DNA of 64,000 nucleotides from Hemerocallis citrina. Lineage: Eukaryota; Streptophyta; Magnoliopsida; Asparagales; Asphodelaceae. This document shows positions 33,061 to 45,582 of this stretch, piece by piece; position 1 is the stretch's first letter; every line of letters begins with the position of its first letter. Under the pieces are notes generated by a model. That model searched no databases. It saw only the letters and a list, made by a program, of their open reading frames with translations, and was not told where the DNA came from. The DNA lies in the NCBI GenBank assembly GCA_017893485.1, contig CM030365.1:30836289-30900288 (forward strand), given 5' to 3'. The position numbers and the translations under genes were made by a program.

Positions 33061-33937
33061 CTGTTTGTGCTAAGCATGTATTGTAGTGAAAATTTTAAGC
33101 CTGACGTTGGATGCCAAGTGTCACATCCTGCTTCCTAAAAGAATACAGAATATGAGCACATGACAAAGCCCAGCGAATGATTTACATCATTCATAGGCTG
33201 TAAGGATCGACTCAACAACACAACAGGAATATACAAGAAATATACAACCATGCATGCATGAAACAAATATCATAATCAACAGAATTATTTGAAAACAAAT
33301 ACAAAATCCTCAAATAAAACAAGATCTCGTAACAATAATAAACTTCGGGACAACATGCCCAATACAAGTTCAAGTAGCAATAATGAATTTATAAGCTCAA
33401 ACCAAAAGTAAACTAAAGCATAAAGATTCCAGCCCAAGCTCAAAACACTTGATCACTCACTCCATCAGGTAGCTAATCTCCAAAACCAAGAAATAGAGAA
33501 GCAAGAGACAAGATGCCTGTTAGTGCAAGTTACGGGCTGAAAGTAGTATAAGTCAAAGGGTACAGGAACAAATACAAGAAGTATGGAACAAGGAACTGGA
33601 ATCAAGAACATACAACATATCATGGTAGGAATGCAACTAGTGTTAGAGTCCAATGAAACTAGCAAGCAAGTAAACTGAGTCAAGTAACAGAATCATATAA
33701 CAAGTGAACATGTAATTTGTAACAGGTATCAAGTAGCACGCGAGACAGGTAACAGGTGTATACAGGCAAAACATGTTATTCTTAAGTCTATTGTTTAATC
33801 CTATCTACTGCCCCACTCATGCATCCCATATATATACTACATGATTGTTGCATACAAACAAGTTACGTTTAGGCTTAGTGGTTGATTCTATAGCTCAAAA
33901 ACAACCGGAGAATCATCTCCCAAACCCGTGTACCCCA

Positions 33938-34072
33938 CGAATAGGCTTGCAAGGCCCTTGACGTGCAGATACACCAGGTACACTCCGTGAATAGGTCTGC
34001 CAACCCTCGACACGCGAATGCACCGTACATGCTCCGTGAATAGGATTGCAGACCCTCGACACGCGAACACAC
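33938..34072. repeat. Short tandem repeat of about 49 bp in the reverse LTR
   Basis: Three units beginning CRYGAATAGGNTTGC and containing CCCTYGACRYGCRRA (starts near 33938, 33987 and 34036). The solo LTR at 21085-23891 has a comparable duplicated block near 23060-23240. Confidence 0.65.
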
Positions 34073-34584
34073 AAATGTCCTCTCGGGACATAACAACAAA
34101 CAGTCTTGGAATGCATCTGTTGGACTAACAAAACCATGAGCCTGTACTTACGTTTCCTAAGTTCCATCACATCCCCATTAGTGCCTGTCCTTAAGTTGGT
34201 TATTTTTAAAACACAAAATCCCCATCTCTAGAGTTAGTGTATCCTGCCGGACTTAAATACTCAACAACAACTAAACCAAGACCCCCCAGGTCTAACTCAA
34301 CTAATCTCAACTACTGGTACCAGGACTCCCACTCAACTCCTAGAGATCTCAGTAAGACCAAAACTCACTAATCCATCGTCAAAACGATCAAAGGGAGAAA
34401 CCTTTCCAATCAACAAAATCCAAAACTTTATAAAATTTCAGAATCCAAATTCAATAATAAAATAGCTTGAAAACATATGTTCTGTAGAAAGAATAATATT
34501 TAGAATAATAAGTTATAAATCCAAAAATATTTTAAGAATCCACCATTTAAAGAACACCTGGAGAACTCAAGAAAGTGTTAGTAT

Positions 34585-34855
34585 CAGTCGACTGTAAAAG
34601 CCATCAGTCGACTGTGCAGAGTGAAAAACCAATATCTTTAAGAAAATAAATTCTAAGTATTGACGGTCGACTGTAAAAGACACCAGTCGACTGTCCAGAG
34701 CGAAAATCTAATAACTCAAGAAAATATCAAAACAGAGCAAAGACAGTCGACTGGAGAAATGGTTCAGCCGACTGTTCCGCACGAGATTTCTAGAAAAACG
34801 AGAAAAATACAGCAGCCAGGTCGTGACGGTCGACTGTCGAAATACCAGTCAACTG
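34585..34855. promoter_or_regulatory. Array of paired CAGTCGACTG palindromes in reverse LTR
   Basis: Eight near-copies in four pairs: about 34585/34605, 34664/34684, 34744/34765 and 34827/34846. Spacing within a pair is 19-21 bp; pairs recur every 79-83 bp. Variants are CGGTCGACTG, CAGCCGACTG and CAGTCAACTG. Sequence between pairs is poorly conserved. See the solo LTR at 21979-22556. Confidence 0.6.
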
Positions 34856-36797
34856 CCTCACCTACAGACTGCAGTTTGGGTTTTGCATAATTCAACCGAT
34901 ACGAAGATTTACCTTACAAAAACAAAATCTATCAAAAGTATATTTCTGATATGATCAAATACAACTTATAGGATATACAAAGATCCATAAAAACTAATCA
35001 AAAACCATTTGAATTGATAGAATAGCTTTTTGATGAACTTCTTCAAAATAAAAACATGAATGTGTGCATATATCAAATTAGAGTTTTTAAGAATCATTCA
35101 TACATCAAAATAACCTTGTTTTATATTCCAAAACATATCAATACCAAAATAAGTTGAGATATAGTAAAATCCTTCGAAAACACATAAAACTCAATTTCTT
35201 CTAAAACAACAAAAATACTATATTTATGAAAACGTTCGTGCATGTTCGTGCACCAAAGAAAACTTCACCAATCCATAAACTAAAATAACAAAATATTCAA
35301 ATATCAAACTTAGCATTTGAGTAAATCCAAATTCTAGTAAAATCTTTCACAAAATCACATATCCCCAAATTTAATCAAAAAAATGTATCAATCCCCAATT
35401 TTAGTCATCACAACGCAAATCCTCAAGACATGGTATTTTAATCCATTACTCATTCTCAAAATTCTTCAAACTCAAACTCAACTATTCTCAATAGTTGATC
35501 CATAAGCAAATTTATCGTTTACATGGCCAAGTTGCATTCATCCAACTCACCAATAGTCCAAAAATCTCTTCTTTAATCAATTAATGCATAACATCCATCA
35601 TACTCAATCAAATCAGCAGTAAATCCAAAAGAAATAGCCTACTCAAAATTTATATTAGGTTCTCCTACAATCCAAAATCATCCACATGCAATTTTACTCA
35701 CAACAACCAGAGTTCTTCTCAAAGATCCAATTTTATCATCCATCCAACATACATATTCATACCAAACCCTAGCATGCTTTCTAATAGATGAAACACCACA
35801 TACCACATACATTAAACAAAACAACAAAATAATTTACATCACTCACCTCGATGGAGAGATCAAACGAATGTAACAAAGCAAGATGAAGAATACCTCCTTT
35901 GCAAAGAATCCAAGATCCCCTCTTTGAATCTCCAAGAAAATAAAAATAGTAAAACCTTTGTGTTGTGCTGCGAAAGACGGTTGCACTCCATCTTTTAAAT
36001 GGGTAGGAAATTGAAGAATTAGAGTTTTGAACATATTTGCAAAATAATCCTTTAACAAATTATTACTTTACATATATAAACCTTTCTTTATAAAGTAGTT
36101 AAAATACGTTAAATAAATTAAAACCAAATCAAATCCTTTTACTACTGAGTTGTCCAGCAATCCAGTACAGCCCAGAAATAAAGAAAATTCGGATTTTTAC
36201 TCAGGGTGGCAATTTTGCACAAAAGTCCTTCTTTTTGTAATATTTGCAAATACATCATAAAATATTAGTAAAAGTCCAGAAAATTCAGAAATAATATATA
36301 ATAATACATATTATATTTTCCAATTAAAATATCTGACTTTTACTTTCAAGGAAAATATTTGCACAAGATTCAACATAAACTCCATATTTGCAAAAACACC
36401 ATATTTGTTTAAATCTTTACCCAATCAACTTTAAATAAAATTTAAATATATTTTAATTTCAATGATAACCATGAAAAGCCCAAAAATCAGTAAAAACAAA
36501 TTTTTATTATTTATTTGAGATCAAAACGGCTTTTTACATAAAAGCCCCTCTCTTTCGAATTATTTATAAAAAAATAGTTTCTTTATTCAGAAAAATCCCA
36601 AAATTTAGAATATACTCTATTATAAGTAGGAGAATTTATTAAAAATATAAAATTGGATATTTACACCAAAAATATTTCCACGTATTTTGCACGTGCAAAA
36701 GATAAATCTTTAGAAAAATATTTATTAAATCTCCAGAAAATCATTTTAATTCATTTATAAATCTTTAAAATTATATTTAAAAATACGGGGTACTACA

Positions 36798-39700
36798 GTA
36801 TGTCAGTGTAATAGTATAACAGAGTCAGTCCAACAGTATCGGTCTAACAGTATCAGTCTTATGTTCTTATAGTCTTGTGTGTATTACTAGCTAGGTAGCA
36901 CTTCATGCGCCATCCTTTTATCGCATGGTTGCTACATTCAATACAGTTACATTTGTAGATTTCGTAGGGGAATTATATAGGGCAGTGTACTCAGATATCA
37001 GTAATGTAACAGTAACAGTAGCAGTAGCAGTAACAGTCAGAACCTAGTAGTCCTCCTCCGAGTACACCTTCCTATAGGGAAGTGTGCAGTCAGGTAATCA
37101 ATAACAGTAACAGTCAGAACCTATTTGTCTTCCTCCAAGTACACCTTCCCATAGAAAAGTGTGCAGTCAGGTAATCAGTATAACAGTATAACAGATGTTT
37201 AGTATGGGAAACAAGGGCCCCCTTCTAAGTACACATTTCTATGCTTTCGCACTACTAGATCTTTCCCATAAACCCCGACTTGATTACTTTTATTATGGTT
37301 ATCGACAGACATAATAGTGCATGAAATAGTGTCGAACTAACATGGTATAATCAGCATTAGGTTCAGGGAAACAAATAAATAATCATAGATGATATACAGT
37401 CACATAAACGAGCAAAACAGTGTATGTTCATATTCAGGACAGCAAGACAGTACAGTACTAAAACAGTGAATCTCATCGCTACAGAAATGCAAATCTGGAT
37501 CCGTCAAAGAATCTGGAAAATGGAATCCCAACCAAATCTAGCGAATATAAATAAGTCACATAGTAATTCACAAAATCATAATCCAAAACTGATTTGAATC
37601 CAAAAAACATGTTCAGTAAGAAATCAGTAAAACGAATTCTCAGTCCGAAAATCAGTATCAAAACCTCTCAAATAAATCCAGTAAAAATTTGGGGTATTCC
37701 CCTATATGTCTAGTATCCAAATATAAAGTTTCATACTATTCCATTAAAATTTGTTTAGTCATCAAAAATAAGAAAACATCAAGTAACGATACTTTGGAAA
37801 ATCTGGAATTCTCAACACTGCTGTACGAAAACTGAAGTATCTCACAACCAGTGAAACGAAATCCAAATCTGCCAAAGGGAGATGAAAATAGAAAAAGTAT
37901 ATTAACTTTCATATTCCACGAACAATTTTCATACAGTAAAAGGAATAATAGTGAAAATAAAGTTCTTTACAGATCAGCGAGCAAAATACAGCAAGTATAG
38001 ATTTTATAAGCGACCATGAAACAATACATAAAACTCATCAATAAAATTCTACCAAAATTCTGGGGAATCCCTAGATAGGTATAGAAAAACTGAACAAAGT
38101 TTTGGATCAAAATATTATATGTAGCATAGTTCTTTAAAATGATTTGTCATCAAAATTACCGAAAAACAGAATCTAGAAAAGAACGACACCTCTGTAGTAA
38201 AACAGTCATAACTCACTCATACGAAATCAAAATCAAGCAAGGTCAGAGGGGTTTGAAAATAGACGAAATTCTCTAAAACTCATGTTTTATACCGAAATTA
38301 ATATACTGACTTTAAAGTAGTCCAAAACAGCAATCAAAACAGATCAGCGACGAAATACAGATTTTTCCCTTTAACAACAACTCAACATAGATCATACCAA
38401 ACTTGTTTAAAACACAACCAAACATGAAATCGAGTATACCAAGTGTCTAAACATCATAATCTAGGGTATCTAGCATGTCTACACCAAATATAACACATGG
38501 GTCTTAACCAAATCACGAGTTCTCACAAAAGTCTCACATACATGTTCAAAATCAAGAACGGGTAAAACCTAAGTTAATTCATGTCAAGATTGTGTCGTGA
38601 GGCAACTATGGTCAAGTTTTCACAATAGAGACAAAGCCCATCAAAGATAACACACACACGAGTTGTCTCTAGACTCAACTACACTATAGGTGAACTTTTT
38701 GACTTGTATCAAACAAAGGAATTGGAGTACAAGTTACTTGCCTGCGAGATGACGAAAACGACGATCCAACAAACAAGAATAATGGGAATAGATCCCGAGG
38801 CACGAACTCCAAATAACAACAAACCGAAGCACGTGCTCTCTACCTGCACACCAAACAGTAAAACAACTCCAACAACAACGGACTACGAACCGGTCACACA
38901 AACCCAATGAACCAACTAACAACGGACGATGAACCCCGAACAAACCAAACACAGCACTTGCACACAACTACTCGAACAACGAGATCCACATGGTTCCAAC
39001 CCACGCGCACCAAAGAGGACTAAGGCGGTGCACGGAGGATGGCGACACAGCGAGGTTACTCGCTACAGCAATTTGCCGATGCTGCTGCTGATGCTAACTG
39101 GCAGAGGCACACTGGGGTGCGCCGGGAAGAGGCACAGGGGCACTGGGAGAGCACCGCAGGGAGGCTTGCTGCAGGAGGTGGTGCCGAGGGGTCGCTGGTG
39201 GTCAGCTACTGGCGGCGACTGGGTGCAGAGGTGCACGGGGAAACACACAGGAGGTGCGGCGAGAGGCTGGCGCGCTGCCGCAGGAGAGCAAAGAGGTCAG
39301 GATCACAGCGCAACTGTGGTGCTGTTGAGGCATCGTTGCTGTCAGTTGCGACAGGAAGGTGGCGTCAGGAGATGGTTGAAGAGGAGAAGATTGCGAGGGA
39401 AGAGATGCAGCAGATAGGAGTCAGGGTTTCGGAAGGAAGGCGAAGGAACAAGGATGAAGAGATAGGCGGCTGAGTTTTTGGAAGAGTAGTGTTACACAAT
39501 AGGGATATAAATATATCTAGGATTGGGTTTATGTAACCGAGTTATGGGTATTGGGTGTATACTGAGTTGAAGGTAGAGGTGATATCGGGTAACGGGTTTA
39601 TTTAATGGGTTGTGGGGAAAACATGAAATGGGTTTTAGGGTAAGTTATAAACAGGGTAGGAGTTTAGTTATAAATGGGTTTAGGTTAAAATAGATGGGTA

Positions 39701-40081
39701 ATTGGGTATGGGTTTAAAACAGGTTAATGGGTTTTAAAAGAAAATCCAATAGGAAAATTTATTAACCAATAAAACATACTATTTAGGATTTTATAAAAAT
39801 ACTAATAATAATAATAATAACAATAACAGTGACAATAATAATAATAACAATATTAAAAAAAATAACAGAAATAATAATAATAAGAGTAATAATAATAAGA
39901 CTGTATTTCAATATAAAAATCATAGAAATAGCTGCAAATAAAATTGTTGATAGAAAACAGATTTTAATAGGAGATCCAATAATACAATCTGAAAAAAGAG
40001 TTTGAAAGCAAAAAATAATTTACAAAAATTTTTAAATAACGAAAATATCAAAAATACGTTTTTGCGGTAATAGGGGTTATA
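36798..40081 (-). repeat. 3' LTR of Tekay E4, 3' end missing
   Basis: The reverse complement follows the LTR at 3155-6483; for example 36798-36900 matches 5760-5860, including CTAGCTAGGTAGCACTTCATG. The minus strand begins TATAACCCC (TGTAACCCC mutated) at 40081. A GC-rich leader (38930-39470) and a donor-like CGCAG/GCAAGTAACTT near 38745 are conserved. The plus ORFs 38929-39417 and 39039-39473 are antisense to this leader and not supported as genes. Confidence 0.85.
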
Positions 40082-40987
40082 GCTGTGTTGTAGTTCAATT
40101 TGCTTCCAAGACTGCTTTGAAGGCTCTCCCAAAAATGAGATTTGAATCTAGATAGGGACTTCATGCAGCCTGACGATTTCCTGCATATACTTTTCTACAA
40201 GGCTCTTAGTAGAGTGACCAACTCTAAAGGGAATGAAGTGGGCACTCTTCGTCAGCCTATCCATAATCACAAAAATGGCATTGTGACCCTTGGGACTCCT
40301 CGGCAAGGTAGTCACAAAATCCATCGTGATGTTCTCCCATATCCACTCTGGAATGGGAAGAGCTTGAAGAACCAACAGTCCTCTGATGCTCTTCCTTCAC
40401 TTGCTGGCAGATCAAGCACTGTGAAACAAACCTTGTTACAGCCCTCTTCATACCATGCCACCAGAAATACAGCTTTAGATCCCGATACATCTTATTACCG
40501 CCAGGATGAATAGAGTATGGCGAGCGATGAGCCTCCTCAAGCAACTTCTGTCTGACTTCCCCTTTTGGAACGGATAGACGGGTCCCAAAGTGGAGAGAAC
40601 CATCCTTATGAACAACCATGTCGGTCCTGGAACCTGCCTTAACTTTAGCTCGGAAATACTGTAACTGCTTATCATCAGCCTGTGCTTCTTTAATCTGCTC
40701 CACCAGTGACGACTGTAACTGAAGCATCATACAACTTCGGTTGGTACTCAGCAAAATCACTTCCAATTCCAACTTTCTCATCTGCTCCACAAGTTCCCTC
40801 TACTTAGTTAGGACCATGGTGACCGGTCAACTGCTCAAAGCATCTGGCACCAAGTTGATCTTGCTAGGGTGGTATTGCAAATTGATATCATAGTTCGCCA
40901 TCAGTTCCAACCAGCGCCTCTGCCTCATGTTCAGTTCTTTGTGTGTGAACACGTGCTTCGGACTTTTGTGGTCAGCGAAGATCTCCA
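40082..40987 (-). pseudogene. Tekay RNase H end and integrase N-terminal half (decayed)
   Basis: Read from 40987 down. RNase H shows [25 protein letters not shown] and LQYHPSKINLVPDAL, with a TGA (Arg expected) near 40828 and a TAG near 40802. Integrase follows with [45 protein letters not shown] and, after a frameshift near 40390, ITMDFVTTLPRSPKGHNAIF, RLTKSAHFIPFRVG and MQEIVRLHEVPI (to 40148). A small deletion removes the second catalytic Asp region. FLGEPSKQSWKQIELQHS in another frame is the next integrase block, which then runs into the LTR. Confidence 0.88.
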
Positions 40988-42489
40988 TGTTAGTTTTCAA
41001 TGGCAAACACAGATTGAATACACAGCGAAAAAATTACAAAATTATTGAACCTTAGCCATGGATCCATGCGAAAACCGTATATCATATTTAGGAATTTTAC
41101 CTTATAGATAGATCTGCTGTCTCCAAGATATGTCGATCACAATACTGCAATGTTGCGTTGCCTCTAAGGTGTCCCCACGACGGATCAAAACCAAGCTTTC
41201 CTCACGCTGCAGTGTTAGCTACGGGATGGGGCTGTTCCTCACGATCTCTCTCTCATAACTTCTGTGAAGGCTAAGGGTTATCACGTGTGTTTCCTTTCCA
41301 CAGATATGTATCATATATATAGCTGCAGAAAATTAATCCCAAGAGAGTAATAAGGTCGTTGGGCTCACAATCCGACCTGAGTCAGATTCGTGTGTGAGGC
41401 TCTGAACTTTCGTCAACCCATTTAAACTAATTAAATGTCCAACCAATGTCAGGAGTCTGAGTCTTACTTCGATTTCCAATTAAATTTATCTTATGAATAT
41501 AAATTCCAATTTTGATCCATTCTAAGTGTGTGACCTTGTAGGTTCTCGTTACATTGACAGTAATACTAAAATCATATTCTAGTATTACACAAATAGTGAG
41601 CGGTATCTCGCAATACATCACTACTACTCAAGTAACGATAATGTCAGTGATTAGACAAAACCTATCTGTGACCAATGTTACCATGTAGTCTAGTCCCTTT
41701 GTCCAGATATCTTAATTGACCAGAAGGCGTCACCCTCGTATAGTTCAATCTTTAGTTTCTTGATGTCTGAGTAGACTTACTAAAACAAATGAGCTTAATA
41801 TCTCATATTGACTCATTTGAGCACGACCATGCATTTTGTAGTCTCACTTAATCAAGGGGCTCATAGATATCGCTTCTGTTATGTAAGTTGGACAAATCCT
41901 ATCTATGTCACTCATATCCCTCTGCATGATTTGTAGTATATCCAATAGTCGACTTTATAATCACCTTATTACAAACAACGTTTGACGACAATAAAGTATA
42001 TAACTTCTCATGTAGGGAATTGTAGTGATTTCAAGTCAAAGGACTATATACACCATGGTCACTGTGAGAACCACTTATGACACTCACGTAAGGATCCATG
42101 CAGCGTTCTCATGGTGGGTCAGTCCAGTACATTATTACTCTAATTGTACCCATGTGAAGACTTGATATCTCATATCTATGACCCGTGAGATATGGTCATC
42201 AGTCTACGCACATACTAGTCTATATGCATTATTGTTGTCCTAATTCACAATATTACTTGTCTAGGGATATTTAAGAATAGTATTCTGATTACAACCAATA
42301 GATCTCACAATCAAGTCATGCACTTGATATCTCTTGGTATTGAACCTACTATTCTAAGGACTTTACTACGCTCATTTAATCACAATAAATAACACAATAA
42401 ATGAAATGCCTCATATATGAAATAAATGTCATAATGCAATGTAAATAGTAATGTCAATACACAACTGGCCTCTAGGGCATACTCTAATA
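40988..42489 (-). repeat. 3' LTR of copia E6
   Basis: 1502 bp. In plus orientation it starts TGTTAGTTTTCAATGG and ends GGGCATACTCTAATA, that is TATTAGAGTATGCCC on the minus strand with TG mutated to TA. The TATATATA promoter box is at 41314-41321. Aligns with 61483-62684. Confidence 0.92.
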
Positions 42490-42503
42490 ATCTCCCACTT
42501 GCA
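42490..42503 (-). other. Polypurine tract of copia E6
   Basis: The minus strand reads TGCAAGTGGGAGAT just before the LTR start, the usual copia polypurine tract. Confidence 0.8.
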
Positions 42504-43196
42504 CTAGAGCCAATCAGACATACATCTAATGCCTATAAACCTAGTGTGACTCTCATGCTTTCCCTGTGCAAGAGGCTTTGTCAGTGGGTTAGTGATGTTA
42601 TCATCTGTCGATACTCTACATCTCTTCACATCTCCTCTATCGATGATCTCTCGAATGAGATGGAAGTGCCTAAGTATATGTTTGGATCGCTGGTGAGATC
42701 TAGGCTCCTTAGCATGTGCAATGGCCCCATTTTCACAATAGAGGTCCAGTGGGTCCTCAATGCTAAGAACCACCCCAAGTTCAGTGATGAACTTTCTAAT
42801 CCAAATGGCCACCTTTGCTGCATTGGAGGCAACAATATACTCAGCCTCTGTGGTGGAATATGCTACTGTCTCTTGCTTCGAACTCTTCCAGATCACAGCT
42901 CCACCATTTAGGCAAAATACAAAACCTAATTGCGATTTGGAATCGTCAGTATAGGATTAGAAGCTAGCGTCAGTGTAACCCTTTACCACAAGCTCTTCCT
43001 CGGCTCCATATACCAAGAACGAATCCTTAGTCCTTCTTAAGTAGTTAAGGATGTTCTTAACAGCAGTCCAGTGACTCTCACTGGGATCTGACTGGTACCT
43101 TCTCATCATGCTCAAACCATATGAGACATCTGAACGAGTATATAACATGGCATACATGATAGATCCAATCATAGATGCATATGGAATCTTAGTCAT
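42504..43196 (-). pseudogene. Copia RNase H (decayed)
   Basis: The two segments are contiguous in one frame apart from a stop after GYTDASF (42957). The first (43196-42957) has KIPYASMIGSIMYAMLYTRSD and YLRRTKDSFLVYG; the second (to 42504) has AVIWKSSKQETVAYSTTEAE, the DLYCENGAIAHAKEPRSHQR block and ILRHFHLIREI. The motif set D (YTDASF), E (TTEAEY) and D (DLYCEN) is preserved. The C-terminus GIRCMSDWL precedes the polypurine tract by about 14 bp. Confidence 0.9.
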
Positions 43197-43990
43197 GCAG
43201 TCTCTCTCATCTTGAGAGGAAGGACATTAAGCCTTAGACAGGCTTACACCATGTGACATAGGGATAAATCCTTTCTTGGATTCTTGCATATTGAAGCATT
43301 TCAATACTTTGTCTATATATGTACTCTGACTCAGGCCAAGCAGTCTCCTTGATGTATCTATGTCGATCTTGATACCTAATACATAGGTAGCTTCACCAAA
43401 GTCCTTCGTCGAAAAGTATTTTCCCAGCCAAGTCTTTACAGATGTAAGGTAGGGATGTCATTCCCGAATGGGTAGTATGTCATCTACATACAATACCAGA
43501 AATACAACTGTGCTCCCATTAACCTTCTTGTAGACACAAGGTTCATCTTCATTCTTAATAAAACCAAACTCTTTGATTGCATCATCGAAACGAAGATTCT
43601 AGCTTCTAGATACTTGCTTTAATCCATAAATGGATCGTTGCAGTTTACACACCTTCCCAACATCCTTTGGAGTGACAAAACCCTCAGGCTGTGTCATTTA
43701 CACATCCTCAAGAAAATTTCCATTTAGGAAAGCAGTTATGACATCCATATGCTAGATTTCGTAATCGTGATATGCTGCAATAGCAAGCAAGATCTGAATG
43801 GATTTAAGCATGACAACTGGGAAAAAAGTCTCATCATAGTCTACACCATGAACTTGCTTGAAACCTTTATCCACCAACCGTCCCTCAAAGGTATGCACAT
43901 TACCATCCATGTCAGTTTTCTTCTTGAATACCCATTTGCGCCCAATAGGTTTTACCCCTTCAGGTGGGTCTACCAAGGTCCATACTTGGT
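43197..43990 (-). pseudogene. Copia reverse transcriptase (decayed)
   Basis: Begins VWTLVDPPEGVKPIGRKWVF, then FEGRLVDKGFKQVHGVDYDE, ILLAIAAYHDYEI, DVITAFLNGN, VCKLQRSIYGLKQ, the active site LYVDDIL (about 43475-43500) and KYFSTKDFGEATYVLGIKI. Stops occur after HDYEI (about 43749), in the PEGF block, after GLKQVSRS and after LSKA. YVDD is intact. Active copies reverse-transcribe the RNA in virus-like particles. Confidence 0.9.
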
Positions 43991-45217
43991 TGGTATACAT
44001 GGATTCCATCTCAGAATCTTGGCCTTTTTTAGCTTCCTCATAAGTCGTAGGCTCATCTTGATCCATGAGCAATACATCACCATGTTGAGTCACGAGAAAT
44101 CCATATCTCTTGGGTTGATGAGGTATCCTACTAGACTTACGTAGGCCTTGTGCTACTTGAGTAGGTGATTGTTCCACAATAAGTTGTGGAGTCTGCTCCA
44201 TTTCTACCATTGGTTCAATGCTACTTTGCAAAGTTTGAATTTCTTCAAGTTCTATTGTTCTCCCACTGGTTCTTTTGGAGACAAATTCTCTCTCTAGGAA
44301 CACAGCAGTCCATGCAACTAACACTTTGCCTTCGGTCGGATTATAGAAATAGTATCTCTTGATTTCCTTGGGATATCCTACAAAGAAGCACTTATCAGAT
44401 TTGGGACCAGATTTATCAGGGACTTGGCACCTTACATAGGCCTCACAACCCCAAATCTTCATGAAGGACACAGTAGGACTCCTCCCAGTCCATATATCAT
44501 ATGGTGTCTCTTGAACCATTTTAGATGAAACACGGTTAAGTGTGAAAGCAAATGTTAATAGAGCATGTCCCCAGAAGGAGCTAGGAAGATCTGCATAACT
44601 CATCATGGATCGGACCATGTCTAACAAGGTACGATTTCTCCTCTCAGAGATACCATTTCATTGTGGTGTTCTAGGAGGAGTGAGTTGAAATATTATCCCA
44701 CACTTTTTTAGATAGTCGTCCAAATTTTGGCTTAAGTACTCACCTCCTCGATCTGATCGAAAAACTTTAATACTTTTACCAAGTTGGTTTTGTACCTCTT
44801 TCTTGAATTTTTTGAACTTTTCAAATGTTTCTGATTTGTGTTTCCTGAGATACACAAACACTTATATACTAAAATCATCAGTAAATGTAATGAAGTACTG
44901 AAAACCTCCTTTAGCCAATGTGTTGAAAGGTCCGTAGATATCACTATGTATGAGACCTAAAAGATCACTAGCTCTTTAACCTTTTCCATTGAATGGAGCT
45001 TTTGTCATCTTGCCCAACAAACAAGGTTCACATACCTCATATGATTCAAAATCAAATGAGTCCAAGAATCCATCTTTATGGAGTTTGGATATGCGGTTCT
45101 CATTTATGTGGCTCAAACGACAATGCCGGAGATAAGTTGGGTTCATATCATTGGACTTGAACCTCTTAGTATTTATATTATAGACGAGCATTTCGAGGTC
45201 GAGAATATAGTCCATTA
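43991..45217 (-). pseudogene. Copia integrase (decayed)
   Basis: The N-terminal zinc-binding part is HCRLSHINENRISKLHKDG with CEPCLLGKM (45215-44976). After a TAA near 44974 come LIHSDIYGPF, FTDDFSI with a stop near 44862, then FRSDRGGEYLSQNLDDYLKK, PPRTPQ with a TGA at about 44656 (Trp expected), and ISERRNRTLLDMVRSMMSY. The D,D,E residues (HSDIYG, RSDRGGEY, SERRNRT) are all present. The C-terminal part includes WGHALLTFAFTLNRV and GCEAYVR. Confidence 0.9.
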
Positions 45218-45582
45218 CTCAATTGTGCACTGCCATAACAGATATCATTCAAATAAATAAAACAACTTTTGTCATTTATTATAAATGAAAAATCCTTCTT
45301 GCCCAAACAAGAAATAGAAATAATATTCCTACTAATAGTAGGCACAAAATAACAGTTCTCTAACTCCATAATAAGCTCAGTGGGCAATGATAAATGACAA
45401 GTTTCTACAGCCAAAGCATCAACTTTTGCTCCATTTCCAACTCATAGGTCAACTTCGCCCTTAGCCAATGGTCTACTCTTTTTGAAATCCTGCACATTTA
45501 CACAAATGTGAGACCCACATCCAGTATCTATTACCCAAGATGAAGAAGTAGATAAATTGACTTCTATAACAAAAATACTTGT
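45218..45582 (-). pseudogene. Copia aspartic protease (decayed), 5' side cut by E3
   Basis: Starts at the E3 insertion with IFVIEVNLSTSSSWVIDTGC, the DTG active site, then SHICVNVQDFKKSRPL. A stop near 45442 follows KGEVDL, and the frame continues VGNGAKVDALAVETCHLSLP, ISRNIISISCLGKKDF and SCFIYLNDICYGSAQL. The ORF reaching 45759 is a chimera that reads from E3's LTR. CTTGT (45578-45582) is the duplicated target. Confidence 0.88.

Larger units (their letters stand above)
30094..33118 (-). mobile_element. Truncated Tat/Retand-like element E2 (3' LTR and 3' internal region)
   Basis: The LTR resembles E3's (shared blocks GTGTGGGRGCAAACAGATAG, CCGGCGACRSACCCTC, GACGCTCAAGT, GGGTATTTATAGG). It is followed on the plus side by a polypurine-tract complement and a long non-coding, repeat-rich region like the one beside E3's LTR. 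No gag or pol remains. The right edge is the LTR at 33119. Confidence 0.75.
33119..36797 (-). repeat. Complete reverse-strand Tekay-like LTR without matching target duplication
   Basis: 3679 bp. The minus strand starts TGTAGTACCCCGTATTTTT and ends AAGCAGGATGTGACA. The terminal 90 bp near 33119 align with the end of the E5 LTR, and the start resembles the solo LTR at 21085 (including GCACGTG). It shares the paired CAGTCGACTG array. Flanking pentamers are CCAAG (left) and GTATG (right), which do not match, and the flanks belong to different elements (E2 left, E4 right). The 85-codon minus ORF at 33913-34170 arises from a short tandem repeat. Confidence 0.85.
36798..40987 (-). mobile_element. 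Truncated reverse-strand Tekay-type element E4
   Basis: Left: a 3' LTR lacking about its last 600 bp. Right: a pol fragment (integrase and RNase H) interrupted at 40987 by copia E6. The region from mid-integrase to the LTR start is deleted. The continuation of pol would lie beyond E6 and is outside the window. Confidence 0.88.

Noticed and set aside
39039..39473. 144-codon GC-rich plus ORF (and 38929-39417 overlapping it)
   Set aside because: Antisense to the GC-rich leader of the E4 LTR. Overlapping ORFs in several frames and no domain; not conserved in the homologous LTRs.
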